Shown here one piece after another: positions 24,853 to 35,340 of a stretch of 64,000 nucleotides of DNA. This DNA comes from Caprella mutica. Lineage: Eukaryota; Arthropoda; Malacostraca; Amphipoda; Caprellidae. The stretch covers positions 124,001 to 188,000 of the forward strand of contig CANNZV010001179.1 of the NCBI GenBank assembly GCA_947561585.1, read 5' to 3'. Below the pieces are notes generated by a model that searched no databases, had not been told where the DNA came from, and saw only the letters and a program-made list of their open reading frames with translations. Both the position numbers and the translations under genes were made by a program. Every line of letters begins with the position of its first letter. Positions within the stretch are counted from its first letter, which is position 1.

Positions 24853-25437
24853 ATGATGACCTGCATTAGTTTATGTGCGGTGACTAGGCTTAGGTATACT
24901 TTGATATACCTATTGACTTGGTTATTCTCACACTCTGTTCTACTCTTTTACTTTTTTTATATGCGATTAAAATGCTTCTTCTATTTGCTATTGAACACCA
25001 CTATGGTATTACTGAATAACTCATGTAAATTGGCTTCCATGAAAAATGTTAATTGTGTGGTGACTAGCGGAAATATTATTACTATTGGATCTGCCCTAGA
25101 TGTTTTTGGCGTTGTAAATCCTAACGTAAGTGTTTCTAGTATAAAACTCACCTTATTGACTAGCTATTGCTGCCATAAAGACTACTTTGGCTGTTCCATT
25201 TTTGAACCTGCCTTGAATGTTGCTGTTTCACAAATTACTTTAGCTGCTGCTCTTCTTAAAAAATTTTACTTTTGCTGCAGTGAAAACTTTTTTAACTGTA
25301 TTGCTATTGTGGCGAATTTATTAACGGTTAATGAAGTCAAAGTTACCTTAACTAGTATTGTTATGAAAACTACTTTAATTATTGTTGTGTTTGATATAAC
25401 ATATTTATATCTGGTGACTTTAATTGTGATTTATTAA
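24853..25437 (+). other. Unexplained 194-codon hydrophobic frame before LINE1 endonuclease
   Basis: An open frame from ATG 24853 where the N-terminal half of the LINE endonuclease should lie. It is rich in Leu, Val, Ile, Thr and Cys (for example LTSYCCHKDYFGC, AAALLKKFYFCC) and has several hydrophobic runs. It resembles no known protein to me and is out of frame with the endonuclease remnant that follows (ISGDFN near 25407). Chance openness in diverged LINE sequence is the simplest reading. Confidence 0.3.
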
Positions 25438-27825
25438 ACTTAATGAATGACAGTAATTGTTTGAATTTTGCAAATACAATGTTTTTAAATTATTATACAC
25501 CACTTATTACAAAGCCAACGAGAGTTACTGATGACAGTTTCACGCTTATTGATCATTTATTTTCAAATACTCTTCATAATCATACCTCTGGAATCATCCC
25601 CCGTGCCCTATCTGATCATTATCTGGTTTTTGCTGTGTATAGAGACCTGTTTAAGAATGTAGTCGGCTCATCTGGCCAAATTAGGTTTAGAGTACATAAC
25701 AAAGCATCTCTACGGAACCTTTACAATAGTTTAAATACTTTTGATTTCACATCTGTTGTACAGAGTGAGGATGTTGATCAAGGTATAGAAATGTTAGACC
25801 GGATTATAATGACTCAATACAATGATCACTGTCCTATTCTTAAAAAAACTGTATCATACAAAAACTCGATAAAGCCTTGGATTGATGTTGAGCTTAGGAG
25901 TAAAATTAAGAAGCGTCATAACTATTTATTGTTGTTAAGATGTGGTAAGATGGACAGACAGGCTTTTTAATAGGTATAGAAATATGGTTACGGGAGAAAT
26001 CAGAAGGAAGAAGTTTAACTATTATGAGGTATTGCTTACTAGTTTTGGTGGGGATATGAAGAAAACGTGGTCCTTGGTCAATGATATCCTCGGGCGGAAT
26101 AGAGTGCTGGACCAGGCTAAAGGTATAAGACTGCGAGATGAAAATATGTTAATTACTGATAGCCTGTCGGTTGCTAATGAATTTAACAAGTTTTTTCGTT
26201 CCATTGGTGAACAAATTAATAATTCCTTTCAACCTAGTGATAGCGTTTATCCTATCACAACTTCAAATTTTGTTAACTCTTTTTTCTTCTCACCCGTGAA
26301 TTATAATGATGTCTACATAACAATCATGTCAATGAAATATAAATCTTGTTGTACTGATAAACTTCCTACGTTTGTGCTTAAATATTTAGGAAATCTGTTG
26401 TCACCATTACTTTCTCAACTAATAAATAAATCTTTATCTCATGGTATTTTTCCAAAGGCATTGAGGAGGGCTCAAGTTGTTCCTATTTATAAGGGAGGGA
26501 ATGCTGAAGTAGCTGGTAATTACAGGCCTATTTCTATTCTGTCCGACTTTTCTAAGATTTATGAAAAATTAGTTCATCGACAGTTGGTCAAATACTTAGA
26601 TTTGCATGATATTCTGTATGCTGACCAGTTTGGTTTCCGTAAAAATCGCAGCACATCTCAGGCAGTTCTCTCTTTTTTGCAAGGTGTGTACGATGCTCTG
26701 GACAAAGGTGATTTGTATTTTTCAATGTTTTTGGATTTCCGTAAGGCCTTTGTTTCAGTTTCGCACACTATCCTATTAAATAAACTCAACTCTTATGGTA
26801 TAAGGGGCATTCCTCAGTCATGGTTTCGCTCCTACTTGTCCTCTCGAAGTCAATGTGTTGTTGTAAATAATGTATCCTCAGGGGAGCGACAGGTGAACTG
26901 CGGAGTGCCCCAAGGGAGTATCCTTGGCCCACTTTTATTTTTAATATTCATCAATGATTTTCCATTATGTTCCAGGTTTTTTAAATTCACACTTTTTGCA
27001 GACGACTCCACCATTTCATGTAACATTCCTAGGGACCAATTACTAAATTTTCACGGTATAATTAATGCAGAACTTAGTATTGTTAATGATTGGCTCGAAA
27101 ATAATAAAATTATGTTAAACACTGATAAAACCAAATATGTAGTATTTTCCTACAGAAAGTCTTATAGATTGTCCTTTGTCAAAATATGTGATAATGAGAT
27201 TGAGTGTGTTAAATCTGTTAAATTTTTGGGGCTTGTTTTAGATAATAATCTTAGATTTGAGGTACATATAAACTGTACTACAGTTGAAATTTCTAAATCA
27301 GTAGGTATTCTCTCAAAAATTAGTTCATTCTTACCACGTAATATTTTAATTATGTTATATTATGCTCTTGTCCACCCTCATTTCTTATATCTCATAGAAG
27401 TATGGTTCAATTCTCCGGTTAATGTTAGGAATAGAATGGTCACACTGCACAAAAAGACTGTTAGAATCCTTACTTGTAGCCATTATCTAGCTCATTCTTC
27501 GCCTCTTTACAGAAATCTTGGTCTACTTGATCTATTAAATCTTTTTAAATTTAGAATTTGTGTATATATGTACAAATCATTAACTATTCCAGATTATAGT
27601 CCTTTTTTAATAGATTTTTTTAATACTCATACAAATCAGCATGTACATTTGACAAGAAATAGTTCCAATATAACCTTACCGAGATATAACAAATCCAAAT
27701 CGCAATCTTGTATAATTTATGTAGCATCTAGTCACTGGAATAGCATCAACACTGTTTTTAAGAATCTCAATTCCTTGAATAAATTTAAGTTTCAATATAA
27801 AAAACATTTACTAAATTCCCAATAG
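25395..27825 (+). pseudogene. LINE1 ORF2: endonuclease C-terminus plus reverse transcriptase
   Basis: The first frame (about 25395-25970) carries ISGDFNCDLLN, PLITKPTRVTDDS, LIDHLFSN and SDHYLVF, the C-terminal half of an APE endonuclease. A frameshift near 25945-25970 moves the frame to 25942-27825 (627 codons). That frame holds the fingers (AQVVPIYKGG, NYRPISILSDFSKIYEK), DQFGFRKNRSTSQA, motif [30 protein letters not shown], the FADDST box and a long C-terminal domain. The second conserved Asp after FRKAF is replaced by Val. The reverse transcriptase frame is otherwise open, so this copy is younger than LINE2. Confidence 0.9.
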
Positions 27826-28517
27826 CTTCAAAAAACTACAGAACCAAATCAGTACCATTCATTTGTTGTCTGCCCTACCTTGCTATTATTAACTGAGTAT
27901 TTTTTGTTTTTAAATTTTTTTAGGATGCCCTCGAATCTTTTAGCTTTTCCGGGCCATATAGCGTCTTTTTTGTGAACTTTAATATGTAAAATATAAAAAT
28001 GAAAGACCCTGGGAGGCCCCGGCCCTTGGTTAATGTAAAGGGTGCTATATGTCAATAAATAAATAAATAAATAAATATGAAAAAAGAATAAGATTCTATT
28101 GAGTCTCTTATACAATGTGTTCAAAGTTCTGCTGAAAGATATAACTAGGAGACCCCAAGAAATTTTGCAGGAATGTTTTGAAGATAGCTTCGTTCTGTCT
28201 TCCGGCTGGAGAAGGTCATTATCAAAAACTTTTGTAGGGTCTCAGAAGATGTGCCTCATACGATATAGGACCATAATTTTTTAATAATAATACTTTCTTT
28301 TCCATCAACGTGGTGTATCCATGATGACAATTGATGCATTAGAAGTGCTTCTAATTCGCTATTTAAATATGTCGATTCTGATGGAACACAGTGTATGTAT
28401 TTTATAGTCTATATGCTGTATTTGAAGTCTAATAGACTGTTAGTCAATAACTTAATCATTATATTCAATCATTGGCTGCAGCTAAAATCATCAAAACCAT
28501 ATTATTCATTATACATA

Positions 28518-29988
28518 CCATGTGTTCCATCAGATACGTCATTTATTAAATTGCAAATTAGAGGCAATTGAAATAAGTTAAATATCATTATATAGAAAAA
28601 TCACTTCGATGGAAAAGAAAGGATTTTTATTATTATTAAACATTTATTCTCTTATATCATATGAGACACATTTCCTGGGGTCCTACAAAAGTTGTTGAAA
28701 ATGACCCCCTCCAGTCTGAAGACAGAACGACGTACACTTCAGAACATTCTTGCATACTTTCTTGAGTCTTCTTGTTATATATTTGAGCGAAGCTTTGAAT
28801 ACATTGTATAAGAGACTCAATGGAATCTGTTTTATTTTATATAAACTCGAGTTTGTGCAGCAGCCCATATGTGAAAGTCCAAAGGGTTGATATCTGGACT
28901 GTGTGATGAACAGAAATTCATTTTCGTACTTCTGCAAATTACTCTACCTCGAAACTCTTCCTTGGAAATTCTAGACCTGCATTTGTGCAATGTGCAGTTG
29001 CATCCACCAAAGTGAAGAAGTTGCAGGCTGGGCCTTATAATGTGCTGGAGCAATCATAGTTTTGAAACACCATTAACCGATGACAAGTTGCCAAATTCAT
29101 CAAGGAATGCATGAACAGTTTAATAATTGCAACGAAGATCAATACCCTAGCATCATATCTATTATTTGTTTTTCAGATATTTCGATGACTTTCATTCGTA
29201 TTTTTTCGATTTGTTTTTGATGGAGGCAAAAGAACTTCTCATCTGTCCAAACGATTTAATTAGCAATGTTGGATGATTGCTTCAGAATCTACTGACAGAA
29301 CTGCTATTTCTGTTTTTCGTTGATGGTTGAACTGAAGTGTAATGATTAAAAGTTAATGAGTGAGGTTCCTCTACCACGTGGTTTTGGTGAGTGAAATCTT
29401 TTGAAAAGCTTTTCTGAGAGAGCAACTGAGGGGTTCTTCAAAGAAACTCTTCAACCCCTAAATCACTGTTTCTATTCTTTTTTTTAGAACCAGTCTCTTT
29501 CAGGTGACAAGATTTTGCTGCCCTTTCACTTATCTTGAATTGTAGCTTGCATTCTCGGCGTACTGTTGAAGAAGAAGGTGTTTTGGAAAACTGCAGGACA
29601 ATCCATTTCTTATCAAATTCAGAAACTTTTTAAGGTTGAAGATCAATGCTAATATCAAGTGGTGAGTCAGTGGTCAAAATAATATCGCGTCTTGCGGGAC
29701 GCTAAAATCCTCATTTTTAGGTCATATGACTGGCAATCTAGCGTCAGTTTAATGAGAAATATATAACTGAAACAAAATAAGGTTTTACACCGTTTTCCTT
29801 AGCGTCCTGCAAACGCTGCAACACTTCCTCTCTCTAGAGTAGTTCATCATAACTCTATGGCTAATATTAATAGGGGGATAAAAATCCATTCTTCATAAAC
29901 AAAATGGCGTATACATAATACGACTTGAAGCATTAAATACATAATACAAATCGTAATTTAAAAATGATGCTTCTGAAATATCACATTG
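28518..29988 (-). mobile_element. Mariner-like copy B, inverted relative to copy A
   Basis: A 1471-bp copy uninterrupted by other elements. Ends: tgttccatcag (28523-28533) and ttctgaaatatcacattg (to 29988), with TA at 28516-28517. On the minus strand it carries HSPDINPLDFHIWAAAQTRV, then a C-terminal segment ITRRLKKVCKNVLK, followed by GGGHFQQLL. These are typical of a mariner/Tc transposase tail, but frames are broken. It forms the right arm of the 9.1-kb palindrome. Confidence 0.8.
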
Positions 29989-30145
29989 TTAAAGCATGTT
30001 CAGAGCAATAAAAAATACTCAAATAATTGACATTTCTTAAATTTTGAGGATTAATCCGTATATTTTTATTAAAACATCAGACCTCAAGGGGGGGGGGCAT
30101 CTGCCCCCAAATGCCCCCCTCCTTGTATACGCGCCTGGTATGAAT

Positions 30146-30693
30146 AGGGGATTGGTATGTGATAAATGATCGGTATTATAAATGACTCTAAGTAGCTTCT
30201 TCTGGAGCAAAAGCAAGGGTCGCAAATGACAAGGATTCGTTCCACCCCAAATTAAGTTACAATAAAGCAAATATGGAAGAGCAAAGCTATTATACAACTT
30301 GGTCAAACAATTTAAAGGAACACAGTCTTTTATCTTCCTAATTATACCTACAGATTTTGAAATTTTATTACATATATTTGAAATATGGTTATCGAATTTG
30401 AGCTCAACATCTAAATGAACACCCACAATTTTACAATTAGATATAATATTAATATTGGAATCGTTAAGAAATAGACTATTAATATTATCTGGTATACTCC
30501 TGTTTGTAAAGATATTGGCATTGGTTTTGATGGCATTAACAGATAACCTATTACACGCAGCCCACTCACCAAACGCCGCCAATTCTGTATTGGCTGTTGC
30601 AATGTGTTGATGTGGACACGAATTGTTGAATAACAAAGTTGTATCATCAGCAAACATCACACACGAAAACATTTCAGAAATACCAGGCATGTT
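30146..30693 (-). pseudogene. LINE2 reverse transcriptase catalytic box and C-terminus
   Basis: Begins with NMPGISEM, directly continuing the frame interrupted by the element at 30702. It carries the FADDTTLLF catalytic box (near 30643-30655), the VGVHLD and HISNICNKISK segments, and the LLQKKLLRVIYN block. It stops at NPLFI at the target duplication of the 9.1-kb element. The last residues of the apparent open frame (GAYTRRGAFGG onward) belong to that element, not to the LINE. Confidence 0.9.
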
Positions 30694-30701
30694 ATTTATA
30701 T

Positions 30702-31759
30702 GGTTCTAGGACAGTTCGCCGCCGGACAATTCGCCGCCGGACAATTCACCGTGAGGACAATTCACCGTGAGGACAATTCACCGTGAGGACAATTCGCCGT
30801 GAGGACAACTCGCTGCTTGGACAACTCGACGCCAGGACAACTCGCCGCGTGATTTATGTTTTGCCAGCGTATACATCATTTACATATATTTATAAATGTT
30901 TTAAATTTGAACAATGATTTGTTTCTATACGCTCAAGACTGACGTAAAACAGTAGTTGACAAATTTCATTACTTCAATTAATTAGTTTCTTTTGATATAT
31001 CAGTTAGAATATTTCAAGCAGCTAAAAATATTTGAACTATTAATATAAATTTAGAAGCATTTAATGTCTGCTTCGAAACGAAAGGCTTTTTAGTTGACGT
31101 CAAAAGGTAATAAAATACAAGGGACAGGAAGAAGAAGTCAGAAAGTAAAGTGACTCTTTGAACAAAGGCACCAACCACCAGTCTGTGACAATGCTCATGG
31201 ATGCAGAAAAGCTTCTTAGTGGATGCAATCACTTACCATGGAATGATATGAAAATGAACACAAGTACAGGTGACTGCACTCATGAATAGAAGAGGAAAAT
31301 GAAGAAGTGATAGTAAATATAACTTATTAGCCTACATAGAGACAAAAATCTAAGACTTCGTAGTTAAAGAACCCTCTATTTGCACTGGTATTCTAGTTTT
31401 AAACAAAAGTATTTTTTTTAAATCATTAAACGTTTTAAGAAGACACCCGAACTTGTTTTTATTTCCAATAACAAATTAATTTTAGCAAAATACTTTCAAA
31501 TAGAACGAAGTAAATTTTATTGTTAATTTAGAGCACACATTATGTTTAAACGAGAGTTATAAAAACATTATATTTACCTTTTGAAATGGAAAAGAAAATA
31601 TTTTCAAATACTTTAATAACAATAATAATTAATTTACAATACGCAGCTTATATTTAAATTATTTATTATATATAAATAGTGTATACCGCGGTAAAACATA
31701 TATCACACGGCGAGTTGTTTTGGCGGCGAATTGTCCGGCGGCGAGTTGTCCGGTCACCC
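30702..31759. mobile_element. Word-armed element E1, 1058 bp, TSD ATTTATAT
   Basis: Inserted in LINE2 with the perfect 8-bp duplication ATTTATAT (30694-30701, 31760-31767). Left end GGTTCTAGGACAG, right end (read inward) GGGTGACCGGACAACTCG. The left arm has about ten phrases of the form ggacaattcgccg(cc/tga); the right arm has three inverse phrases. The core at about 31090-31340 aligns with the elements at 36118, 48841 (inverse) and 18159 (inverse). A decayed plus-strand frame is recognisable in the core (SDSLNKGTNHQS, MDAEKLLSGCNH), preceded by an in-frame TAA. Product unknown. Confidence 0.9.
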
Positions 31760-31767
31760 ATTTATAT

Positions 31768-32101
31768 ACATAATAAAAAGTGAAGGACCCAGGATAGATC
31801 CTTGGGGAACACCAATGTTGCTGACACTAATCTGACTATTTTGGTTTCCAATGGCAACATATTGGCGTCTATCCCTGAGATAGCTAGCTATCCACTCCTA
31901 ACATCTTCCCCTTATACCATACCTAAATAACTTGCCCAGCATAACATCATGACAGTGTCAAACGCTTTCCTAAAGTCAACAAAGACACTCAGACAATATT
32001 CCCTAGCATCCAAGCCATTATATACCTTTTCAATAAAATTAAGAATAGCATCTTGAGTTGACTTTTTCTTTCTAAACCCATATTGAGATTCAGGTATCAA
32101 G
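31768..32101 (-). pseudogene. LINE2 reverse transcriptase palm, first half
   Basis: Contains ESQYGFRKKKSTQDA and motif A (VFVDFRKAFDTV) in one frame (31912-32100). After a frame break the B motif [10 protein letters not shown] is readable near 31789-31815. The segment ends at LFIMYI, where the 1058-bp word-armed element is inserted. Confidence 0.85.
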
Positions 32102-32104
32102 TTA

Positions 32105-33026
32105 AGCCCCGTTTACATTGAGGCTCTTTTGCACACTCTGAGTGTTGAAACAAGGGGCAAACGCGCCTTTGAGGGGCAAAACAGCGGGCAACTTGAGGCT
32201 CACTTAAACATTCACCCTGGCCATTCTTTTCGACACTCTGAGTGACACTCACTGTGGCTCAGTCAGTCCACCAGGGGGAGGTTGTAAACATCGAAGCTAC
32301 TGCAAAATGACTGACAACGAGTAGAGCTACTGTTGAACAGCTAATTGAATTATATAGGACTCACGAATTCCTTATTATTATTAACATTTATTATTATCCC
32401 TCCTTATAATGAAAAGCATTGTGTTTTTATATATGTATAAATCCATCACGCTCAAGAATTTTATTGTATAAAACTCCTGATTTCTTTCAATTTTTCTCCA
32501 TTTAGTCAGATTTTCAGATTTTCGGTGTTTTGCAGCCTTTTTGGTTCCTCTTCATGTTAAATTTTTCTGAAAAAATAAAATATTCCGAAAATTCATTAAA
32601 TTAAAATTCAATTTCCATTAAAACCCCGTTTTTTTAACGGGATAGTACAATAGTTATTAATATCAGGAAGAGATGGAGAAGAAGTAAAAAATGAAATTGA
32701 AACTATACGGAACCAGCACCGCAGGGAGCGCAATAAAGTCAACGAATCGAAAAAATCTGATATAATCTATGAAACAAATGAAATTTATGTATCATCGCTT
32801 TGGTGCTATAATTGCTTCATTTCAAAATGTTACACTTAAGCTCTGTTCCAAGTTTAACAGCACTTCTCGCCATCGAATCTGAATACCAACTAAGAACTCT
32901 CGCACCGTGTCAATTTGCCCGCCAAACGCTTTTCAAATGTGAACAGCCAAGACTCTTTTTGAGCTTGCACTTGCCTGTTGCTCGTGGATGTGAGCTTCCA
33001 ATGTGAGTGTCAATGTAAATGGGGCT
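32105..33026. mobile_element. PIF/Harbinger-like element with MADF remains, 922 bp, TSD TTA
   Basis: Ends AGCCCCGTTTACATTGA and inverse (AGCCCCATTTACATTGA), with TTA at 32102-32104 and 33027-33029. Removing the element and one TTA restores the LINE2 codons ...FERSNLIPESQ.... Subterminal words gaggctc, cactctgagtg and gtgagtgtcaatg recur near both ends. The interior holds pieces of a MADF-domain gene; PIF/Harbinger elements commonly encode such a DNA-binding second protein. Confidence 0.85.
32307..32850 (+). pseudogene. MADF-domain (Myb/SANT-like) gene remnant inside the PIF element
   Basis: Two pieces are recognisable on the plus strand. ATVEQLIELYRTHEFL (about 32326-32373) resembles the first helix of a MADF domain. 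After a likely intron (acceptor aatatcag at about 32657-32664) comes DGEEVKNEIETIRNQHRRER, then NKVNESKKS and the VSSLWCYNCF end (32672-32820), resembling the later helices and terminal LWY motif. An ATG at 32307 is out of frame and soon meets a stop. The domain would bind DNA and assist the transposase. This copy is broken. Confidence 0.65.
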
Positions 33027-33029
33027 TTA

Positions 33030-33605
33030 GACCTCTCAAAGAAATTTATTAGTCTGTCAAACATGCAGCGTTCATACAACTTATTCATATCTGGCAGTAA
33101 TGAAATTGGTCTATAATTATCCACATGTAGATGAGAACCTCCTTTGTGGATTGGTACAATTCTAGCACATTTCAAAGATTCAGGGAAAATACTAACATTG
33201 AATGATTCGTTAATCAAGGAAGAAATTGGTAAGGAGAAAATGTGTTTTGCTAACTTAAGCAACTTAACTGGGACAGAATCAATACCCACTGAACAACTCT
33301 TCAAGCCACCCATAGCACCCATAATCTCATTCTCAGTTACAAGCGACAAAAATATAGAGTCTAAGTTTCTGGTTCGAATAAAATCATAAGGAGATCTACC
33401 AGAAATGGCGGATTTGATAGTCTAAGTAACTGGCAATATTTGAAAAATATTGATTAAATTCTTCAGCAATTAATGAAGTATTAGTTGTTTCAACATTATT
33501 AACAATTATTCTCCTAATAGACTCCCCCCTCGCATGGCCCATCAGATTTCTGATCAATGACCATGTCTTTCTCAAATTAAGTCTGTTTACCTCAAAAGAA
33601 TTCAA
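33030..33605 (-). pseudogene. LINE2 linker and N-terminal reverse transcriptase
   Basis: Minus-strand pieces 33396-33605 (linker with RKTWSLIRNLMG) and 33030-33349 (fingers: SLINESFNVSIFPESLK, ARIVPIHKGG, NYRPISLLPDMNKLYER). They are separated by a frame break. The frame reaches FFERS, exactly where the PIF-like element at 32105-33026 is inserted, and resumes as LIPESQYGF on its other side. Confidence 0.85.
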
Positions 33606-33890
33606 GTAATAGTTACGCTTGGCTTGTCTAATTAAATTTGTAAGTCTATTTTTAAATTTCTTGTTTTGATCAGAGCTAATTCTGCCTTACTTATACATTT
33701 AAAAAAAAAAGCTTTTGTTTTGATTAGTTTCAATAAACCTGTAGTTAGCCAAGGTTTAGATAGTCTTTTATAAGATAAGTATTTAGTTATAAGGGGAAAA
33801 GTATAACAATAAACATTATTTACAATATCGATGAACATATCGACTTTCCCCCAGGGTCACTCACCAAAATACTGTCAAAGTCAATATCAG

Positions 33891-34681
33891 TCAATTTACC
33901 AGAAAAATAATATTACGCTCATCAGAATGTTGTCTGAAAGTGATCTTCTTTTTGCCAGAGATTTCCCGTGTATTCAAGATTATGTGTGTGAAGGTGGGAC
34001 GCTGGTTAGTCAGATCAAACGAGAGAATACCACTAGAGAGACAACACGAAGAATTTATCCATATATGATCAAGTAAACTAGGTAAAATATCGGAAGATTC
34101 ACCAAGAGAAAATCTAGTAGGTTTCAATATTAATGGTAAGTATGAAATAGATTGCATTTCAGTAACAAAATTGTTGACAGATTGAGACCCATTGTTTAGC
34201 AAGTTAATGTTAAAGTCACCATCTAATATAACACGGCCATCAAGGACCCGCTACATATTCATTAACACATCCGTAAAATTATCAACACTGTCAAAATGGG
34301 TTCGGTATAAAGCAATTATTGTATAAGAGATATCTTTAATTTTAACAACAACTCAACAAGTTTCAATTGTCTTATCCGACTAACATAAATTGTTTATCTT
34401 GACGAGTAAATACAATCCCTAACAAAAATACTGACGCCACCGCCATGTGTAGGTCTAACTGTATGATGGCCTGTATATCCATGGATGGAAGCATAATCAA
34501 CAGTTTCATCTGTAAACCACGTTTCTGTGATTTTTGAAACTTCAGGACTCTTCGATAATGCGCATAGCATGGATACTAGTTGATCACCATTTGCTCTAAA
34601 ACTTCTAACATTCGAGTTACAGACAGTCAAGCACTCGGAAGTAAGGAAATTCATCATGAAATTCACTGTTATATCTTTCAA
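33891..34681 (-). pseudogene. LINE2 endonuclease domain remains
   Basis: Minus-strand fragments show the endonuclease order: CNSNVRSFRANGDQL, then KITETWFTDETVD, GGGVSIFVRD, then a frame near 34230 with DGDFNINLL, then the PLILKPTRF and LLDHIW blocks. The final SDH-type motif is degenerate. Stops and frameshifts separate 34394-34681 from 33891-34250. The domain would nick target DNA for target-primed reverse transcription. Confidence 0.8.
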
Positions 34682-34805
34682 TCGAATAATACTGAGATTT
34701 GTCTGGATCAGTCAGTGATGGAAAAAATCCATTGATAAAATTATCATCAGGAGGACAATCAGCATTATCTAAGTTGATCACTGAATCAGCGCGAAGAAGT
34801 TAAAA

Positions 34806-35335
34806 AACGACCTCAGAGCAAAGGACTTCAGAGTAGAGGACATCAGAGTAAGTAGAGGACATTAAAGTTGAGGACATCAGAGTTCAGGACTTCAGAGTAG
34901 AGGACATTAAAGTAGAGGACATCAGAGTTCAGGACTTCAGAGTAAAGGACATTAAAATAGAGGACATCAGAGTAGAGGACATTAAAGTAGAGGACATTAA
35001 AGTAGAGGACATTAAAGTAGAGGACATTAAAGTAGAGGACATTAAAGTAGAGGACATTAAAGTAGAGGACATCAGAGTAGAGGACATCAGAGTAGAGGAC
35101 ATCAGAGTAGAGGGCATCATGGTAGAGGATTTCAGAGTAGAGGACATTAAAGCAGAGGACATCAAGGTAGAGGACATCAGAGTAGAGGACTTCAGAGTAG
35201 AGAACAACAGAGTAGAGAACATCAGTGTAGAGGACATCAGAGTAGAGGACATCAGAGTAGAGGACATCAGATTAGAGGACTTCAGAGTAGAGAACCTCAG
35301 AGTAGAGGACACCAGTGTAGGGTACATAAAGTTAG
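34806..35335. repeat. 15-bp minisatellite (agtagaggacatcag / agtagaggacattaa)
   Basis: About 35 units alternating between endings atcag, attaa and ttcag, with occasional variants (gaacaacag, ggcatcatg). Because 15 is a multiple of three, both strands are open in some frames (for example 34929-35327 minus, a SSTLM repeat). This is an artefact. The array borders the truncated 5' end of LINE2. Confidence 0.97.
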
Positions 35336-35340
35336 GGTAT

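Larger units (their letters stand above)
24313..28081 (+). mobile_element. LINE1: 5'-truncated APE-type LINE inserted in mariner A
   Basis: About 3.77 kb between the mariner motif ctcgagcttatat and the resumption gaataagattctattgag, which is contiguous in mariner copy B. It contains the C-terminal part of an ORF1, a damaged endonuclease, a nearly intact reverse transcriptase and a 3' UTR ending in five AAAT-type repeats (about 28057-28078). The target duplication could not be fixed because both junctions are AT-rich. Confidence 0.85.
21175..28393 (+). mobile_element. Mariner-like copy A, split by two insertions
   Basis: The inverted termini (tgttccatcag near 21185 and ctgatggaacacagtg near 28378-28393) are flanked by TA. 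Sequence is collinear with copies B (28518-29988) and C (54141-55705) once two inserts are removed: a PIF-like element at 21602-23681 and LINE1 at about 24313-28081. The remaining ~1.37 kb includes a decayed transposase. Confidence 0.8.
21029..30137. mobile_element. hAT-like giant foldback element, 9109 bp, inside LINE2
   Basis: Flanked by the perfect 8-bp direct repeat GTATGAAT at 21021-21028 and 30138-30145. The termini are CAGGGGCGTA and its near inverse (CAGGCGCGTATAC), followed by G-rich runs. Outer ~147-bp segments on both sides are homologous in inverted orientation, and each is followed by a mariner copy pointing inward (21175 onward; 29988 backward). Without later insertions the element would be about 3.2 kb: two ~1.6-kb inverted arms around a ~120-bp centre (28396-28515). 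CAGGG-type ends and 8-bp duplications fit hAT-superfamily insertion. No hAT transposase is visible, so mobilisation must have been in trans. Confidence 0.8.
20516..34800 (-). mobile_element. LINE2: APE-type non-LTR retrotransposon, split by three insertions
   Basis: Reading on the minus strand from about 34800 to 20516: apurinic-type endonuclease, linker, reverse transcriptase and the typical C-terminal domain, then a 3' end of simple atta/atc repeats. It is interrupted by elements at 32105-33026, 30702-31759 and 21029-30137. At each junction, removing the insert and one target duplication rejoins the LINE reading frame. The 5' end is lost where the 15-bp minisatellite begins (about 34800). 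The clade is in the Jockey/CR1 group by general appearance. All coding parts are decayed. Confidence 0.85.

Noticed and set aside
30037..30145. Extra C-terminal residues of the LINE2 reverse transcriptase frame
   Set aside because: These lie beyond the 8-bp target duplication and are translated from the terminus of the 9.1-kb element. The true LINE tail is at 20666-21028.
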